DNA of 64,000 nt from AP-15 sp963814805. GTDB taxonomy: Bacteria; Pseudomonadota; Alphaproteobacteria; ATCC43930; CGMCC-115725. The stretch lies in NCBI GenBank assembly GCA_963814805.1, contig CAWFER010000023.1, positions 372,001 to 436,000 on the forward strand, written 5' to 3'. The position numbers and the translations under genes are program-made. This document shows positions 47,108-55,505 of the stretch, one piece after another. Below the pieces are notes generated by a model, which was not told where the DNA came from, ran no database searches, and was given only the letters and a program-made list of their open reading frames with translations. Each line of letters opens with the position of its first letter. Within the stretch, counting starts at the first letter, position 1.

Positions 47108-47930
47108 TATACCGCCCAGGCAACCAGCACCGCCGCCACCAGAGCTGCACAAGGCGCGGCCGATGGCCGAGTCGTTCGGCATCGACGCGGCGGGGTACGA
47201 CCGGGCTCGTCCGGGCTACCCCGGCGCCCTGGTGGCGCGGATCGTCGCCGGAAGTCCCGGGCCTGACGTGCTCGACGTCGGCTGCGGCACCGGCATCGCC
47301 GCCCGCCAGTTCCAGGCCGCCGGCTGCACCGTGCTCGGTGTCGAGCCGGATGCGCGGATGGCCGGGTTCGCCCGCGCCCGCGGCCTTGCGGTCGAGGTGG
47401 CGACCTTCGAAGCCTGGGACCCGGCCGGCCGGAGGTTCGACGCGGTGACCGCCGCCCAGTCGTGGCACTGGGTTGATCCGGCCGCCGGGGCCGCGAAGGC
47501 GGCCCAGGTGCTGCGCCCGGGTGGGCGGCTAGCGATCTTCGGCCATGTCTACGAGCCGCCCGCCGAGGTGGCCGAGCCGTTCGCCGCCGCCTACCGGCGG
47601 GCGGTGCCTGACTCGCGGTTGTTCGCGGGCCTGCGAGCTAACCGTCCGCTGGACGTGTACCAGGCGGCGTACGCCAGGCTCGCCGACACGATCCGCGCGA
47701 CCGAACGGTTCCGCGAACCCGAGCAGTGGCGATTCGACTGGGAGCAGTCCTACACCCGCGACCAGTGGCTGGCCCTGCTGCCCACCACCGGCGGCCTCAC
47801 TCGGGTAAGCCCTGGCCAGCTGGCCGACATCCTGGAAGAGGTCGGTACCGCGATCGACGCTCTGGGCGGAGCCTTCACGATGAACTACACCACCCTGGCG
47901 GTCACCGCGGCACACGTCAGCGCCGCGTAA
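47100..47930 (+). CDS. Class I SAM-dependent methyltransferase
   Basis: A 276-residue methyltransferase. Motif I VLDVGCGTGIAARQF lies at about residues 56-70, acidic motif II LGVEPDARMAGFA at 78-90, and SWHWVDP plus QVLRPGGRLAIFGH follow. It resembles the YcgJ/UbiE group acting on small molecules. ATG 47100 sits within the inferred TetR operator, so repression would also block the start region. A resistance or detoxification role is possible, as for many TetR-controlled single genes; the substrate is unknown. Confidence 0.9.
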   Translation: MPTIPPRQPAPPPPELHKARPMAESFGIDAAGYDRARPGYPGALVARIVAGSPGPDVLDVGCGTGIAARQFQAAGCTVLGVEPDARMAGFARARGLAVEVATFEAWDPAGRRFDAVTAAQSWHWVDPAAGAAKAAQVLRPGGRLAIFGHVYEPPAEVAEPFAAAYRRAVPDSRLFAGLRANRPLDVYQAAYARLADTIRATERFREPEQWRFDWEQSYTRDQWLALLPTTGGLTRVSPGQLADILEEVGTAIDALGGAFTMNYTTLAVTAAHVSAA

Positions 47931-48014
47931 CGCCGCGGCCGGCACCCGCCGAAGCGAGCCCGGCTGGCCGATGTGCATGCCCCCGCGGTGAAGCCGGGTG
48001 GTAGACATGGAGCC

Positions 48015-48718
48015 ATGAGCCTTCGCGAGCCGATGGTGCCGCCATCGCCAGGGAGAGGTGACGGGGCTGGCGAGCAGCCGCTGACCGTGCTTGAGGCGCT
48101 GCACTCGACCCCGGCGCGCCGGTATCTTTCTCCCGATCCGATCCCCGGCGACGTGCTGTGGGAGATCCTCGACGCGGCGATCCGCGGCCCGTCCGGGGGC
48201 AACACCCAGCGCTGGGGCTGGGTCGTGGTGACCGACCAGGAGGTCAAGGACCGCGTCGCCGCCTGGTACCGGGACAACTGGGCAGCCGCCTACGGCTCAC
48301 GCCGGGAACAGATCCTCAGCGCCCGGGCGGATCACCTGAAGGGCTGACTCCGCGCGGGTTCCTGGGAGCGGAGCACCTGGCGCATCATATCCACGAGGCT
48401 CCGGTGTGGGTATTCGCGGTGCTCCGGGGCGCGGCTGACGCGACCAGCCCGCGTGTCGGGTCGTCCATCTACGGTGCGGTACAGCAGCTCTGCCTCGCCG
48501 CCCGCGCCTACGGCATCGGCACCTCGCTGACCACGCTCTACGGCGGTCACGAGGAGGAGCTGCGCGAACTGCTCGGCCTGCCGCCGGACGCGCTGACCAT
48601 GGCCCTGATCCCGATGGGATACCCGGCGAAGGGCCGGTGGGCCCAGCCCCGGCGCCGACCGGTCGAGGAGGTAGTGCACTGGGACCGCTGGGGCGCGAAG
48701 CGCTCCCGGCCCGAGTAA
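48015..48718 (+). CDS. Nitroreductase family protein, frameshifted
   Basis: An FMN-dependent nitroreductase-fold protein of about 234 codons. The FMN-phosphate binding segment STPARRYLSPDPIP and the PSGGNTQRWGWVVV loop are in the first half. After DHLKG a frameshift near 48,345 leads to SSIYGAVQQLCLAARAYGIG and GLPPDALTMALIPMGYPAKG, a conserved C-terminal FMN contact, ending at 48718. The physiological substrate cannot be read; such enzymes reduce nitroaromatics, quinones or F420-like substrates. Confidence 0.88.
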
Positions 48719-49269
48719 GCAGGGCCGCCAGCCAGTGCCCAGTCCGCAGGCCGGACGAGGCGGAGCGGTATGGTCGCACCGCGGCAAACAGCCCTGTGCA
48801 CTACCCTGTGCTGGCCGTACCGTTATTGCGAAAGTCTTTGGCATCGCGCAAGTCCTTGTGTGCTATGGCACACCAGAACTCACGCAATAATCTGCTGACC
48901 TGCTGGCCAAGTGGTCAAAAGGGGGGGAAACGCACTGGCTGCCCGCATCCCGCCGGTGCGAAGTCAGCAGCACTGGCCGGTGTCGCCCGGTATGCCCGTT
49001 TTGCCGCCAAAGCGCCTGACCTGGCGGTCACTCTGGCACTCCAATTCCGGTAAGTTTCGCGAGCGCTCTCTACGTGACATGCAAACGCGCGTCTTTCGAG
49101 TGCGGTGACGGTGAATGTCATTCGAGCGGGCAGCGCCTGACATCGCGGAATAGAGAACTAACACTCAAGTTTCGCAAGCCGCGCACATTGCCATATCGAA
49201 CAATTGTCTGATCCTGGGCGGCCCTGTTGGACCCTTGCCAGATTTAAGTCCTGCCTCCATCCTGATGCC
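48719..49269. other. Intergenic region with falling GC, no gene recognised
   Basis: About 550 bp between the nitroreductase and the EAD-like cassette. Base composition drops towards the cassette. A perfect 6-bp-stem inverted repeat, GTGTGCTATGGCACAC, lies at 48858-48873. Short open frames exist on both strands but none has a recognisable product. The region should contain the promoter of the cassette; a degraded gene cannot be excluded. Confidence 0.4.
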
Positions 49270-49794
49270 ATGGATGAGCAGGTCAACAACCGTATGGCCG
49301 CCCTCTTGTGGTCGGTTACCGGGGTATTGGCCGTCGGGCTCTGCGTGATAGCGGGGGTTCTCTTCGGCCAAACGGCACTATGGGGTTCAGCTAGTGCCGC
49401 GGTCGCTCTTTACGTAGGGGCTCTAGGGATTTGGTTCTCTCGTCGCGACTCCCTCAAGAAGGAGAGCGGAGGAAAGGGCGAAGCCCGACCCTCAGGTCAG
49501 TCTATTCCATCATCCGTTCCGCTGCCACCGAAGGCGCCTTATGTTAGAGGTATTGCCGTGAAAATTGGCTCGCCCGGATTCTCCAGCCTTATTCATCATC
49601 TCGCAGAGCGAATCGATGACCCTACCGATATAACCGACACAGCTAGGCGCGCTGGCATAAGGATGTCAGCCCTGCGCAGCGGTGGTTCCCAAAGTCCTTT
49701 GAGTCTTTGGACAGTGATACTGACACAAGCTGTCCGCGACGGAAAGGTAGAAAGGCTAGTTGCCGAAGCGTATCGAACTGGTGACGCCCTTTAG
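49270..49794 (+). CDS. Membrane-anchored protein with C-terminal effector-associated-domain-like (EAD1-like) region
   Basis: 174 residues from ATG 49270 (the frame is open from 49204, but those codons look non-coding). Two transmembrane helices are at about residues 9-32 and 36-56, followed by a polar linker. A helical domain at 102-173 (FSSLIHHLAERIDDPTDITD, then LWTVILTQAVRDGKVERLVA) has the size and pattern of the EAD1 adaptor domains described in bacterial ternary conflict systems. Such domains link sensors and effectors by homotypic contacts. Base and codon use are more AT-rich than neighbours. The second cassette gene begins 10 bp downstream. The family call is by pattern only. Confidence 0.55.
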   Translation: MDEQVNNRMAALLWSVTGVLAVGLCVIAGVLFGQTALWGSASAAVALYVGALGIWFSRRDSLKKESGGKGEARPSGQSIPSSVPLPPKAPYVRGIAVKIGSPGFSSLIHHLAERIDDPTDITDTARRAGIRMSALRSGGSQSPLSLWTVILTQAVRDGKVERLVAEAYRTGDAL

Positions 49795-49804
49795 GAGTTA
49801 GTGA

Positions 49805-50569
49805 ATGACCACACCCGCTGAGAGGATTGCAGATTTCGCCGACCTCATCGAATTCGTGGACGGGAGCATCGACATGACTGAAGCGCGCTCGCTCGCTCAA
49901 AGAATAGGGGTGCTCCGCAAACTTAAATATCGCGAGCCGTACACCGGGAAAGACATTTGGACGGCAGTTCTAGAAGCTTCACTTGGTGACAGGTGTGTCG
50001 ATAGTTTCCTAAGCGAAGTCGAACAATTGATCGGAGAAGCCCAGCATTCTGGGTTTGAAACAGCCAAGCGAGCATGCGCGGAGGCTCAGTTTAAAACGAT
50101 AATGCGCCAAGCGCATCCAGATCTCTATACAGTCAGCAGGCAGCTTCCGAGGGCTAGATCTCTAGGAGAACTAGGTGAGGCAGGTAAGGCTTGCAGAGAG
50201 CTCGTCCTGCGTGTCCTATCAGCTGTCGAAGCGGGGGCTCCTGAGCGCACGATGCTGCTGTTTGCTTCCAACGCGGCCGATGTAGATAGGTTGGCGGAGC
50301 GAATTGGAACCAATGCTATGAACCTGCTCATGATCGTCGATCGGCTCCTTGATTTGACAGATGGAAATGATGAGATCAGCAGCATTGAACTCTACTCGTC
50401 ACAAGACCCGGACGACTTTGGGAGGTTTGAAGGAACGCCGTCGGACGCTCAAACTCTTGCCTTGGCGCGTAAAGCACGCAGTGCCGCCTGGTCGCAGCTT
50501 CAGCGCCTGCTAATTCTGCTGACAAGAAATACAATACTGTTTGACCGGGCAGCACACAAGGACCAGTGA
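49805..50569 (+). CDS. Unknown helical protein, possible EAD-containing partner
   Basis: 254 residues. An AGGAG site lies 7 bp before ATG 49805. Residues 5-78 (RIADFADLIEFVDGSIDMTE, then DIWTAVLEASLGDRCVDSFL) could be a second effector-associated-type helical domain. The rest is alpha-helical with no catalytic motif (TMLLFASNAADVDRLAERIG, then LILLTRNTILFDRAAH at the end). No known family is recognised. AT-rich codon use matches the upstream gene, so the two probably moved together. It may be an effector, sensor or scaffold; function cannot be assigned. Confidence 0.5.
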   Translation: MTTPAERIADFADLIEFVDGSIDMTEARSLAQRIGVLRKLKYREPYTGKDIWTAVLEASLGDRCVDSFLSEVEQLIGEAQHSGFETAKRACAEAQFKTIMRQAHPDLYTVSRQLPRARSLGELGEAGKACRELVLRVLSAVEAGAPERTMLLFASNAADVDRLAERIGTNAMNLLMIVDRLLDLTDGNDEISSIELYSSQDPDDFGRFEGTPSDAQTLALARKARSAAWSQLQRLLILLTRNTILFDRAAHKDQ

Positions 50570-50962
50570 ATTTCCGCCAGAGCGGAGGCTGGTGCAATAG
50601 ATAACGAAGTAATCCAGTGAGGCGCCCTCTTCCGATCAATTGGATCAGATTAGCCCGTTCCGCGCGGTCGACGCAGCGACCGCCGCGACGCCAGCGCCCG
50701 CACTTAAATGACATACTCGTACCGGCTATGCGGCGCTGTTTTCGCAGCGGGCTTCAGCGACTGTGGCAAGGCGACCGCGCAGCCGCCGTGCGCGCGGCTG
50801 GCCGGACAGGCGCCGCCCAGCCGTCGGCCTGGCCTCGCGGCTGATCATGAGCTGGCTGAGGCGCACGTCACCACGGACGCCTAAAGTAGGCTGTCGCGTC
50901 GGCAAGTAGGCTGTCGCGTCGGCCCGGACCGGGGCGGCACAGGCAGGAGAGTAGGACAGACA
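50570..50962. other. Intergenic region with a 20-bp tandem duplication
   Basis: About 390 bp with no convincing gene. At 50884-50923 the 20-mer AAGTAGGCTGTCGCGTCGGC occurs twice in direct tandem, exactly, about 40 bp before the thioesterase gene. It could be an operator pair or slippage product. GC returns to the high level of the actinobacterial background within this stretch. Confidence 0.5.
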
Positions 50963-52003
50963 GTGAGCGCTGAGCCACTCGGCGGCCCCAGGCCGCCAAT
51001 CCGCGCCGATGGCGGAGCCGTCCAGGCACGCGTTCAGCCGGCGTCCAGCGCCGAGGGTTTCTTCCGCGCCGAGGGCGACGTCCTAGTGCCGGCGTCATTC
51101 GCGACGAGCCCCTGGGGCGAGGTTCTGCACGGGCGGCTCATCGGCGGCCTGACCGCCCGCGCGGCCGAGCAGGCGCGCGCCGCGGCCCCGGAGATGACCT
51201 GCGGCCGTCTGACGATCGATATGTTCCGCTCCGTGCCGCTGGCGCCGCTCAGCGTAACCGCCCGCTCGATCCGTGCGGGCAGGCGCATCGCGGTGCTGGA
51301 GGTAACCGTCGAGCAGGACGACGGCCCGGTCGGCCAGGGCCGGGCGGTGCTGCTGCGCCGGTCCGAGCAGCCGAGCGGCACGTTCCGCCCGGCGCCTGCC
51401 TGGGCTGTGCCGACACCGCTGGAGCTGGGGCCGCCGCAGTCATCCGCAACCCGCTGGTGGACCGCGCCATGGGAGTCATGGCGCGTCGGCGGCGCGGACG
51501 GCGCGATGACGGACGGCCTCTGGATCAGGGAAACCCATCCGCTTGTCACCGGCGAGCAGCTGACGCCGCTGGTGCGCCTGGCGATGGCCGCCGACCTCTC
51601 GAGCCCCGTGTCGAACTCCTCGACCCACGGACTGAGTTTCATCAACGCCGACTACACCGTCTACCTGGGACGCGATCCGCTGGGCGAGTACGTCGGGATA
51701 CAGCCCTCCGGGCACATCAGCGAGGCGGGCGTGGCGGCTGGCCACTGCGTAGTGCATGACCTGCGGGGTCCCGTCGGTTTCGTGAGCACCGCGGCCGTCG
51801 CCAACCCGGCGATGGGCTCAGAGCGGGGAGCGCGTCAACGCGGGTTCTTACCGAGAACCAGCACCCCGCTGGTGGCGAACATGCCGCCGTTGCCGAGGAT
51901 CACGCTGATGTCCGGGCGGTCGACCTGGGCGGCCGCCTCGCCGCGGACCTGGCGGACGCCCTCCTGGATGGCGAACATGCCGTACATGCCGGTGTGCGTG
52001 TAG
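50963..52003 (+). CDS. Acyl-CoA thioesterase family protein (3' end uncertain)
   Basis: A double-hotdog thioesterase-like protein. Key segments are FATSPWGEVLHGRLIGGLTA with the hotdog-helix, RAGRRIAVLEVTVEQDDGPV, and in the second domain SSTHGLSFINADYTVYLGRD then GHCVVHDLRGPVGFVSTAAV. Real homology ends near 51,830; the frame then reads into sequence antisense to the thiolase and stops at 52003. A lost stop or frameshift near 51,830 is likely. It probably hydrolyses acyl-CoAs released by the neighbouring degradation genes. The start ATG may be further downstream than 50963. Confidence 0.75.
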   Translation: MSAEPLGGPRPPIRADGGAVQARVQPASSAEGFFRAEGDVLVPASFATSPWGEVLHGRLIGGLTARAAEQARAAAPEMTCGRLTIDMFRSVPLAPLSVTARSIRAGRRIAVLEVTVEQDDGPVGQGRAVLLRRSEQPSGTFRPAPAWAVPTPLELGPPQSSATRWWTAPWESWRVGGADGAMTDGLWIRETHPLVTGEQLTPLVRLAMAADLSSPVSNSSTHGLSFINADYTVYLGRDPLGEYVGIQPSGHISEAGVAAGHCVVHDLRGPVGFVSTAAVANPAMGSERGARQRGFLPRTSTPLVANMPPLPRITLMSGRSTWAAASPRTWRTPSWMANMPYMPVCV

Positions 52004-52984
52004 GACAGGCCGCCGCCGTTGGTGTTCAGCGGGAGGGAACCGCCCGGCTCGGTGTTGCCGTCGGCGATGAACGGGCCGGCCTCGCCCTTGCTCGACGAAG
52101 CCGAGCGCCTCCAGGCCGTAGATCGGGACGTGCGCGAACGCGTCGTAGATCATCAGGTGGCTGACGTCGGCGGTGGTGATGCCCGCCTCGGCGAACGCGG
52201 TCCGGCCGGCCTGGCGGAACATCTGCGACTCGGTGAAGTCGATCATCTGGGAGATCATCGGGGTCTCCGACGCCTCCCCGGTGCCGAGCACGTGCACGGG
52301 CGGCTTGGGGAAGTCGGCCGCGCGGTCGGCCGAGGTGACCACGAGCGCGCCGCCGCCGTCGGTGACCAGGCAGCACTCGAGCAGGTGGAACGGGTAGGCG
52401 ACCATCGCGCGAGGCGAGCACGTCCTCGACGGTGATGATGTCGCGGAACATCGCCCGCGGGTTCTTCGCCGCCCACTGGCGCTGCGCCACCGCGACGTAG
52501 GCGAGCTGCTCGTGGGTGAGCCCGTACTCCTTCATGTAGCGGAGCGCGGGGATGGTGAACGTCGTGGTCGGGCCCAGGGTGCCGTACGGGCGCCTCGAAC
52601 TGGCCGGGCGGGGAGGACGAGGTCCGATGCGGTACGGCGGCGCGCCGACCCGGGACCGGCCGGACTCGCCGTGGGTGATCAGGATCGTTTTCGCGTAGCC
52701 GGCCCTGATGGCGGCGGCCGCGTGCCTGACATGCAGCAGGAACGAGGTGCCGCCGACGCCCGTGCCGTCCATCCAGTCGGGGTAGATGCCGAGCGCGTGC
52801 GCGACCTGGACCGGGCCGGGCGCGGAGACGGTCGCGATCCCGTCGATGTCCTTCATGGTCAGGCCCGCGTCGGCCACGGCGTTGCGCGCCGCCTCGATGT
52901 GCAGCCCGAGCGTGGAGTGTTCGGCAGCCGGCCGATCTCGTCGGTCTCGGCCGCGCCCGCGATGATGACGCCCGCGCTGCTCAC
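51835..52984 (-). CDS. Thiolase-fold protein lacking the nucleophilic cysteine (SCP2/Ltp2 type), frameshifted
   Basis: About 383 codons. The position of the usual catalytic Cys reads MDGTGVGGTSFLLHVRHAA, again without Cys. Other conserved blocks are ADAGLTMKDIDGIATVSAPG, LTHEQLAYVAVAQRQWAAKN, ECCLVTDGGGALVVTSADRA and MFATSGVLVLGKNP at the end. Frameshifts near 52,600, 52,410 and 52,090. GTG 52984 overlaps the DUF35 stop (GTGA). With the DUF35 protein it probably forms an Ltp2-ChsH2-like aldolase acting on CoA-bound side chains. It overlaps the thioesterase gene tail to tail. Confidence 0.88.
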
Positions 52985-53404
52985 TGAGTCCTCCTCGGCT
53001 CGGGGGTGAAGACCGGCAGCGAGATGTCGCCGCGCTGCTCGAAGGCGACGCGCAGCGGCATGTCGAGCACCAGGGCCTCCGGGGTGGCGGGCACGCCCCG
53101 ACCAGGCTGGTCATCATCCGCGGGCCCTCGGCGAGCTGCGACGACGGCGATGGCGTAGGGCGCGTCGTCCTCGAAGCCGGGCGCGGGCCGGTGGTTGATG
53201 ACGTAGGAGTACAGGGTGGCCTGGCCGCTGGCGGTGAACCACTCGACGCTGCCGGAGCCGCAGGACGGGCAGAGCGGGCGCGGGTAGAAGTACGGCTTGC
53301 CGCAGTCCAGGCAGCGCTGGATCCGCAGCTCGCCCGCTGCGCCCCGTCCCAGTAGGGCTGGGTCTCCGGCGTGGGGACCGGCACGGCCTTGCTGCTGGCG
53401 GCAT
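52981..53404 (-). CDS. DUF35 OB-fold / zinc-ribbon protein, frameshifted
   Basis: A zinc ribbon (QRCLDCGKPYFYPRPLCPSC) is followed by an OB-fold (ATLYSYVINHRPAPGFEDDA) and ends LRVAFEQRGDISLPVFTP. Frameshifts near 53,340, 53,125 and 53,095. ATG 53404 or GTG 53384 can start it. About 140 codons, normal for DUF35 proteins that pair with thiolase-like enzymes. Its stop overlaps the thiolase start, so the two subunits are coupled; the SDR gene is upstream on the same strand. Confidence 0.88.
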
Positions 53405-53411
53405 CGGCGGC

Positions 53412-54304
53412 TCAGCCCGTTCCGGCCGAGGATCGGGCCGAACGCCCGCTCCACCTGGTCGCTGAGCGCGTCGGGCGTCCCACGGGCCGGTGCCGATGAT
53501 CCGGCTGACCGGCTCGGGGTTGTTGTACAGCGAGACCTCGTAGCCGGACGAGTGGATGACCCGGCCGGTGATCCAGCCCGGAGCGCTCCGACGGCGAGGT
53601 AGGCGACGATCGGCGCCACGTTGTCCGGTGACCGCTCGTCGTCGCCGGACGGCGGCCCCGGCGCGGCGCCGGTCCGTCGGGATCGAGGCGGTCATCCGGG
53701 TGGCGGCGCCCGGCGAGATCGCGTTCACGGTGACCCCGTACTTCGCCAGGGAGTGCGCCGCGGAGTAGGTCAGCCCGACGATGCCCATCTTGGCCGCCGC
53801 GTAGTTCGGCTGCCCGGGCGCGCCGTGCAGGCCGGAGACCGAGGTGAAGTTGATGATGCGGTTCTGCGCGGTCTCGTCGCGCAGCGACCGCCAGTGCGCG
53901 GACGCGAACCGGGTGGTGTTGAACGTGCCCTTCAGGTGGACCCGGATGACGTCGTCCCACTCCTGCTCGGTCATGTTGAAGACCATCCGGTCGCGCAGGA
54001 TGCCGGCCACGTTGACGAGGACGTCGAGCCGGCCGAACTCCTCGATCGCGGTGCCGATGAGGCCCTCCGCCGCGGCGAAGTCGGAGATGTCCGCGCCGCT
54101 GGCGACCGCCTTCCCGCCGGCCTCGGCGATCTCGGCCACCACGTCGTGGGCGGGCCCGGCGTCCTGCCCGGAGCCGTCCATCGCCGCGCCCAGGTCGTTG
54201 ACCACGACCGAGGCGCCCTCGCTGGCCAGCAGCAGGGCCACCGACCTGCCGATCCCGCGCCCGGCGCCGGTGACGATCGCTACCCGCCCGTCCAGTCGTC
54301 CCAT
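53412..54304 (-). CDS. SDR dehydrogenase, MFE2/hydroxyacyl-CoA type, frameshifted
   Basis: About 298 codons starting MGRLDGRVAIVTGAGRGIG. The insertion NDLGAAMDGSGQDAGPAHDV is typical of (3R)-hydroxyacyl-CoA dehydrogenases of the MFE-2/HSD17B4 type. NVAG, the serine in TSVSGLHG and YAAAK are present; the ending after the frameshifts (near 53,660 and 53,580) includes ITGRVIHSSGYEVSLYNNPE. It probably oxidises a 3-hydroxyacyl-CoA in beta-oxidation of a sterol-like or fatty side chain. The first operator site lies about 45 bp upstream of the ATG. Confidence 0.88.
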
Positions 54305-54348
54305 GCCAGCCCACCGTTCCTTCCGCCGCGAGGCAGATCCGGCGTGAA

Positions 54349-54363
54349 TAGAATCCTGTTCTG
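54349..54363. promoter_or_regulatory. TAGAA-N5-TTCTR operator site 1
   Basis: TAGAATCCTGTTCTG lies 45 bp upstream of the SDR-DUF35-thiolase operon. Its half-sites TAGAA and TTCTG are separated by five bases and match the sites near 57,026 and 61,645. This is the expected arrangement for a TetR-family operator. Confidence 0.6.
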
Positions 54364-54538
54364 GAATTAGCCTCCGGTAACGGTCTTCCCGTGTCAAGGG
54401 GCCGGCCGTCGGAGTCACGGACCGCGTGCTCGACTAGGGTGATGGCCGCCGCGGGTAGCGCGGAGCGTGGCCGGCGGGTGCCGCCAGCGACGCCAGCTAC
54501 CGTCGCGAGCGGCAGGCCACCCGGATCAGGCTCTGACC

Positions 54539-54799
54539 GCTCACCGCCCGCCCGGGCCGCTCACCGTCCGCCCGGGCCGCTCACCGTCCGCCCGGGCCGC
54601 TCACCGTCCGCCCGGGCCGCTCACCGTCCGCCCGGGCCGCTCACCGTCCGCCCGGGCCGCTCACCGTCCGCCCGGGCCGCTCACCGTCCGCCCGGGCCGC
54701 TCACCGTCCGCCCGGGCCGCTCACCGTCCGCCCGGGCCGCTCACCGTCCGCCCGGGCCGCTCACCGTCCGCCCGGGCCGCTCACCGTCCGCCCGGGCCG
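54539..54799. repeat. Minisatellite: 13 tandem copies of a 20-bp unit
   Basis: The unit GCTCACCGTCCGCCCGGGCC repeats 13 times with no spacers; only the first copy has a base change (C for T). All three plus-strand frames stay open because 20 is not a multiple of 3, giving meaningless Pro/Arg-rich peptides. Each unit contains the palindrome GCCCGGGC. Near-identity suggests recent expansion. Confidence 0.95.
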
Positions 54800-54865
54800 G
54801 TTAGCGGATGGCGGCTGGCTGGCGCTGCGGAGGCTGAAGGCGCGGCTACCGCCAGGTGACGGGCC

Positions 54866-54942
54866 GGCGGTGCTGCCCGGCGGTGCTGCCCCGGCGGTGC
54901 TGCCCCGGGGATGCTGCCCCGGCGGTGCTGCCCCGGGGATGA
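54866..54942. repeat. Short tandem array of a ~15-bp unit
   Basis: About five imperfect copies of GGCGGTGCTGCCCCG (variant GGGGATGCTGCCCCG) follow the 20-bp array. Together with the other arrays it makes 1.2 kb of non-coding minisatellite DNA between the SDR gene and the PHP gene. Confidence 0.8.
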
Positions 54943-55068
54943 CCGCGGCAGGTTCTCCTTAACCGGCAGATAGCCCCGCTATCAGGCAATGTCGTTAAGT
55001 TAGCGTAAATGCGACGCGCCTGGGGGGTGTGAGTCGTGTGATGCTCGGCTCCGCCCGCTGGCCGCGCC

Positions 55069-55138
55069 CATGATCGTGAAGGATTTTCCTTTCATGTAGA
55101 TAAAACATCGTATTAGCGGTAAAGCCTTCGTGATCATG
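55069..55138. repeat. AT-richer inverted repeat (possible hairpin element)
   Basis: CATGATCGTGAAGG (55069-55082) is mirrored by CCTTCGTGATCATG (55125-55138), 12 of 14 positions complementary, with a 42-base AT-rich loop. It could be a terminator, a mobile repetitive element or a regulatory structure. The AT-rich loop stands out from the surrounding GC-rich arrays. Confidence 0.5.
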
Positions 55139-55257
55139 CTCTAGCCCGCGGGGCGGCGAGAAACTGCGGGCCGGGTCCGCCCGTGCGCGCACGCGATGCC
55201 GAGGGCGGCTCGCTTGACTTAACGGAATTGCGCTATCAGGGGATTCTTACCGCAACA

Positions 55258-55425
55258 GGAAGATCAGCGGCGGCAACGGGAAGATCAGCGGCGGCAACGG
55301 GAAGATCAGCGGCGGCAACGGGAAGATCAGCGGCGGCAACGGGAAGATCAGCGGCGGCAACGGGAAGATCAGCGGCGACAACGGGAAGATCAGCGGCGGC
55401 AACGGGAAGATCAGCGGCGGCAACG
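55258..55425. repeat. Minisatellite: 8 tandem copies of a 21-bp unit
   Basis: Eight copies of a 21-bp unit (GGGAAGATCAGC then GGCGGCAAC) follow each other without spacers; one copy has a single change (GGCGACAAC). 21 is a multiple of 3, so the plus strand reads repeated GRSAAAT and the minus strand repeated LPPLIFP. No start or signal supports a real repeat protein. Confidence 0.93.
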
Positions 55426-55446
55426 GCCGGGATAACAGCAAGAAGC

Positions 55447-55492
55447 GTGGCGCATTCGTTGCTTGTGGCGCATTTGTTGCTTGTGGCGCATC
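55447..55492. repeat. Tandem repeat of an 18-bp unit (2.5 copies)
   Basis: GTGGCGCATTCGTTGCTT and GTGGCGCATTTGTTGCTT occur in direct tandem, followed by a partial third copy (GTGGCGCATC). It is the last of four arrays in this intergenic region and lies just beyond the 3' end of the PHP gene. Confidence 0.8.
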
Positions 55493-55505
55493 CCCCGGGA
55501 ATTGG

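Noticed and set aside
48911..49108. Small plus-strand frame before the EAD-like cassette
   Set aside because: No ribosome site, composition unlike a protein, and no recognisable pattern.
54539..54799. CRISPR array
   Set aside because: Units are directly contiguous with no spacers and there are no cas genes.
54391..54859. Plus-strand open frames with Pro/Arg-rich repeats
   Set aside because: They are translations of the 20-bp minisatellite, which stays open in all three frames. There is no ribosome site or family match.
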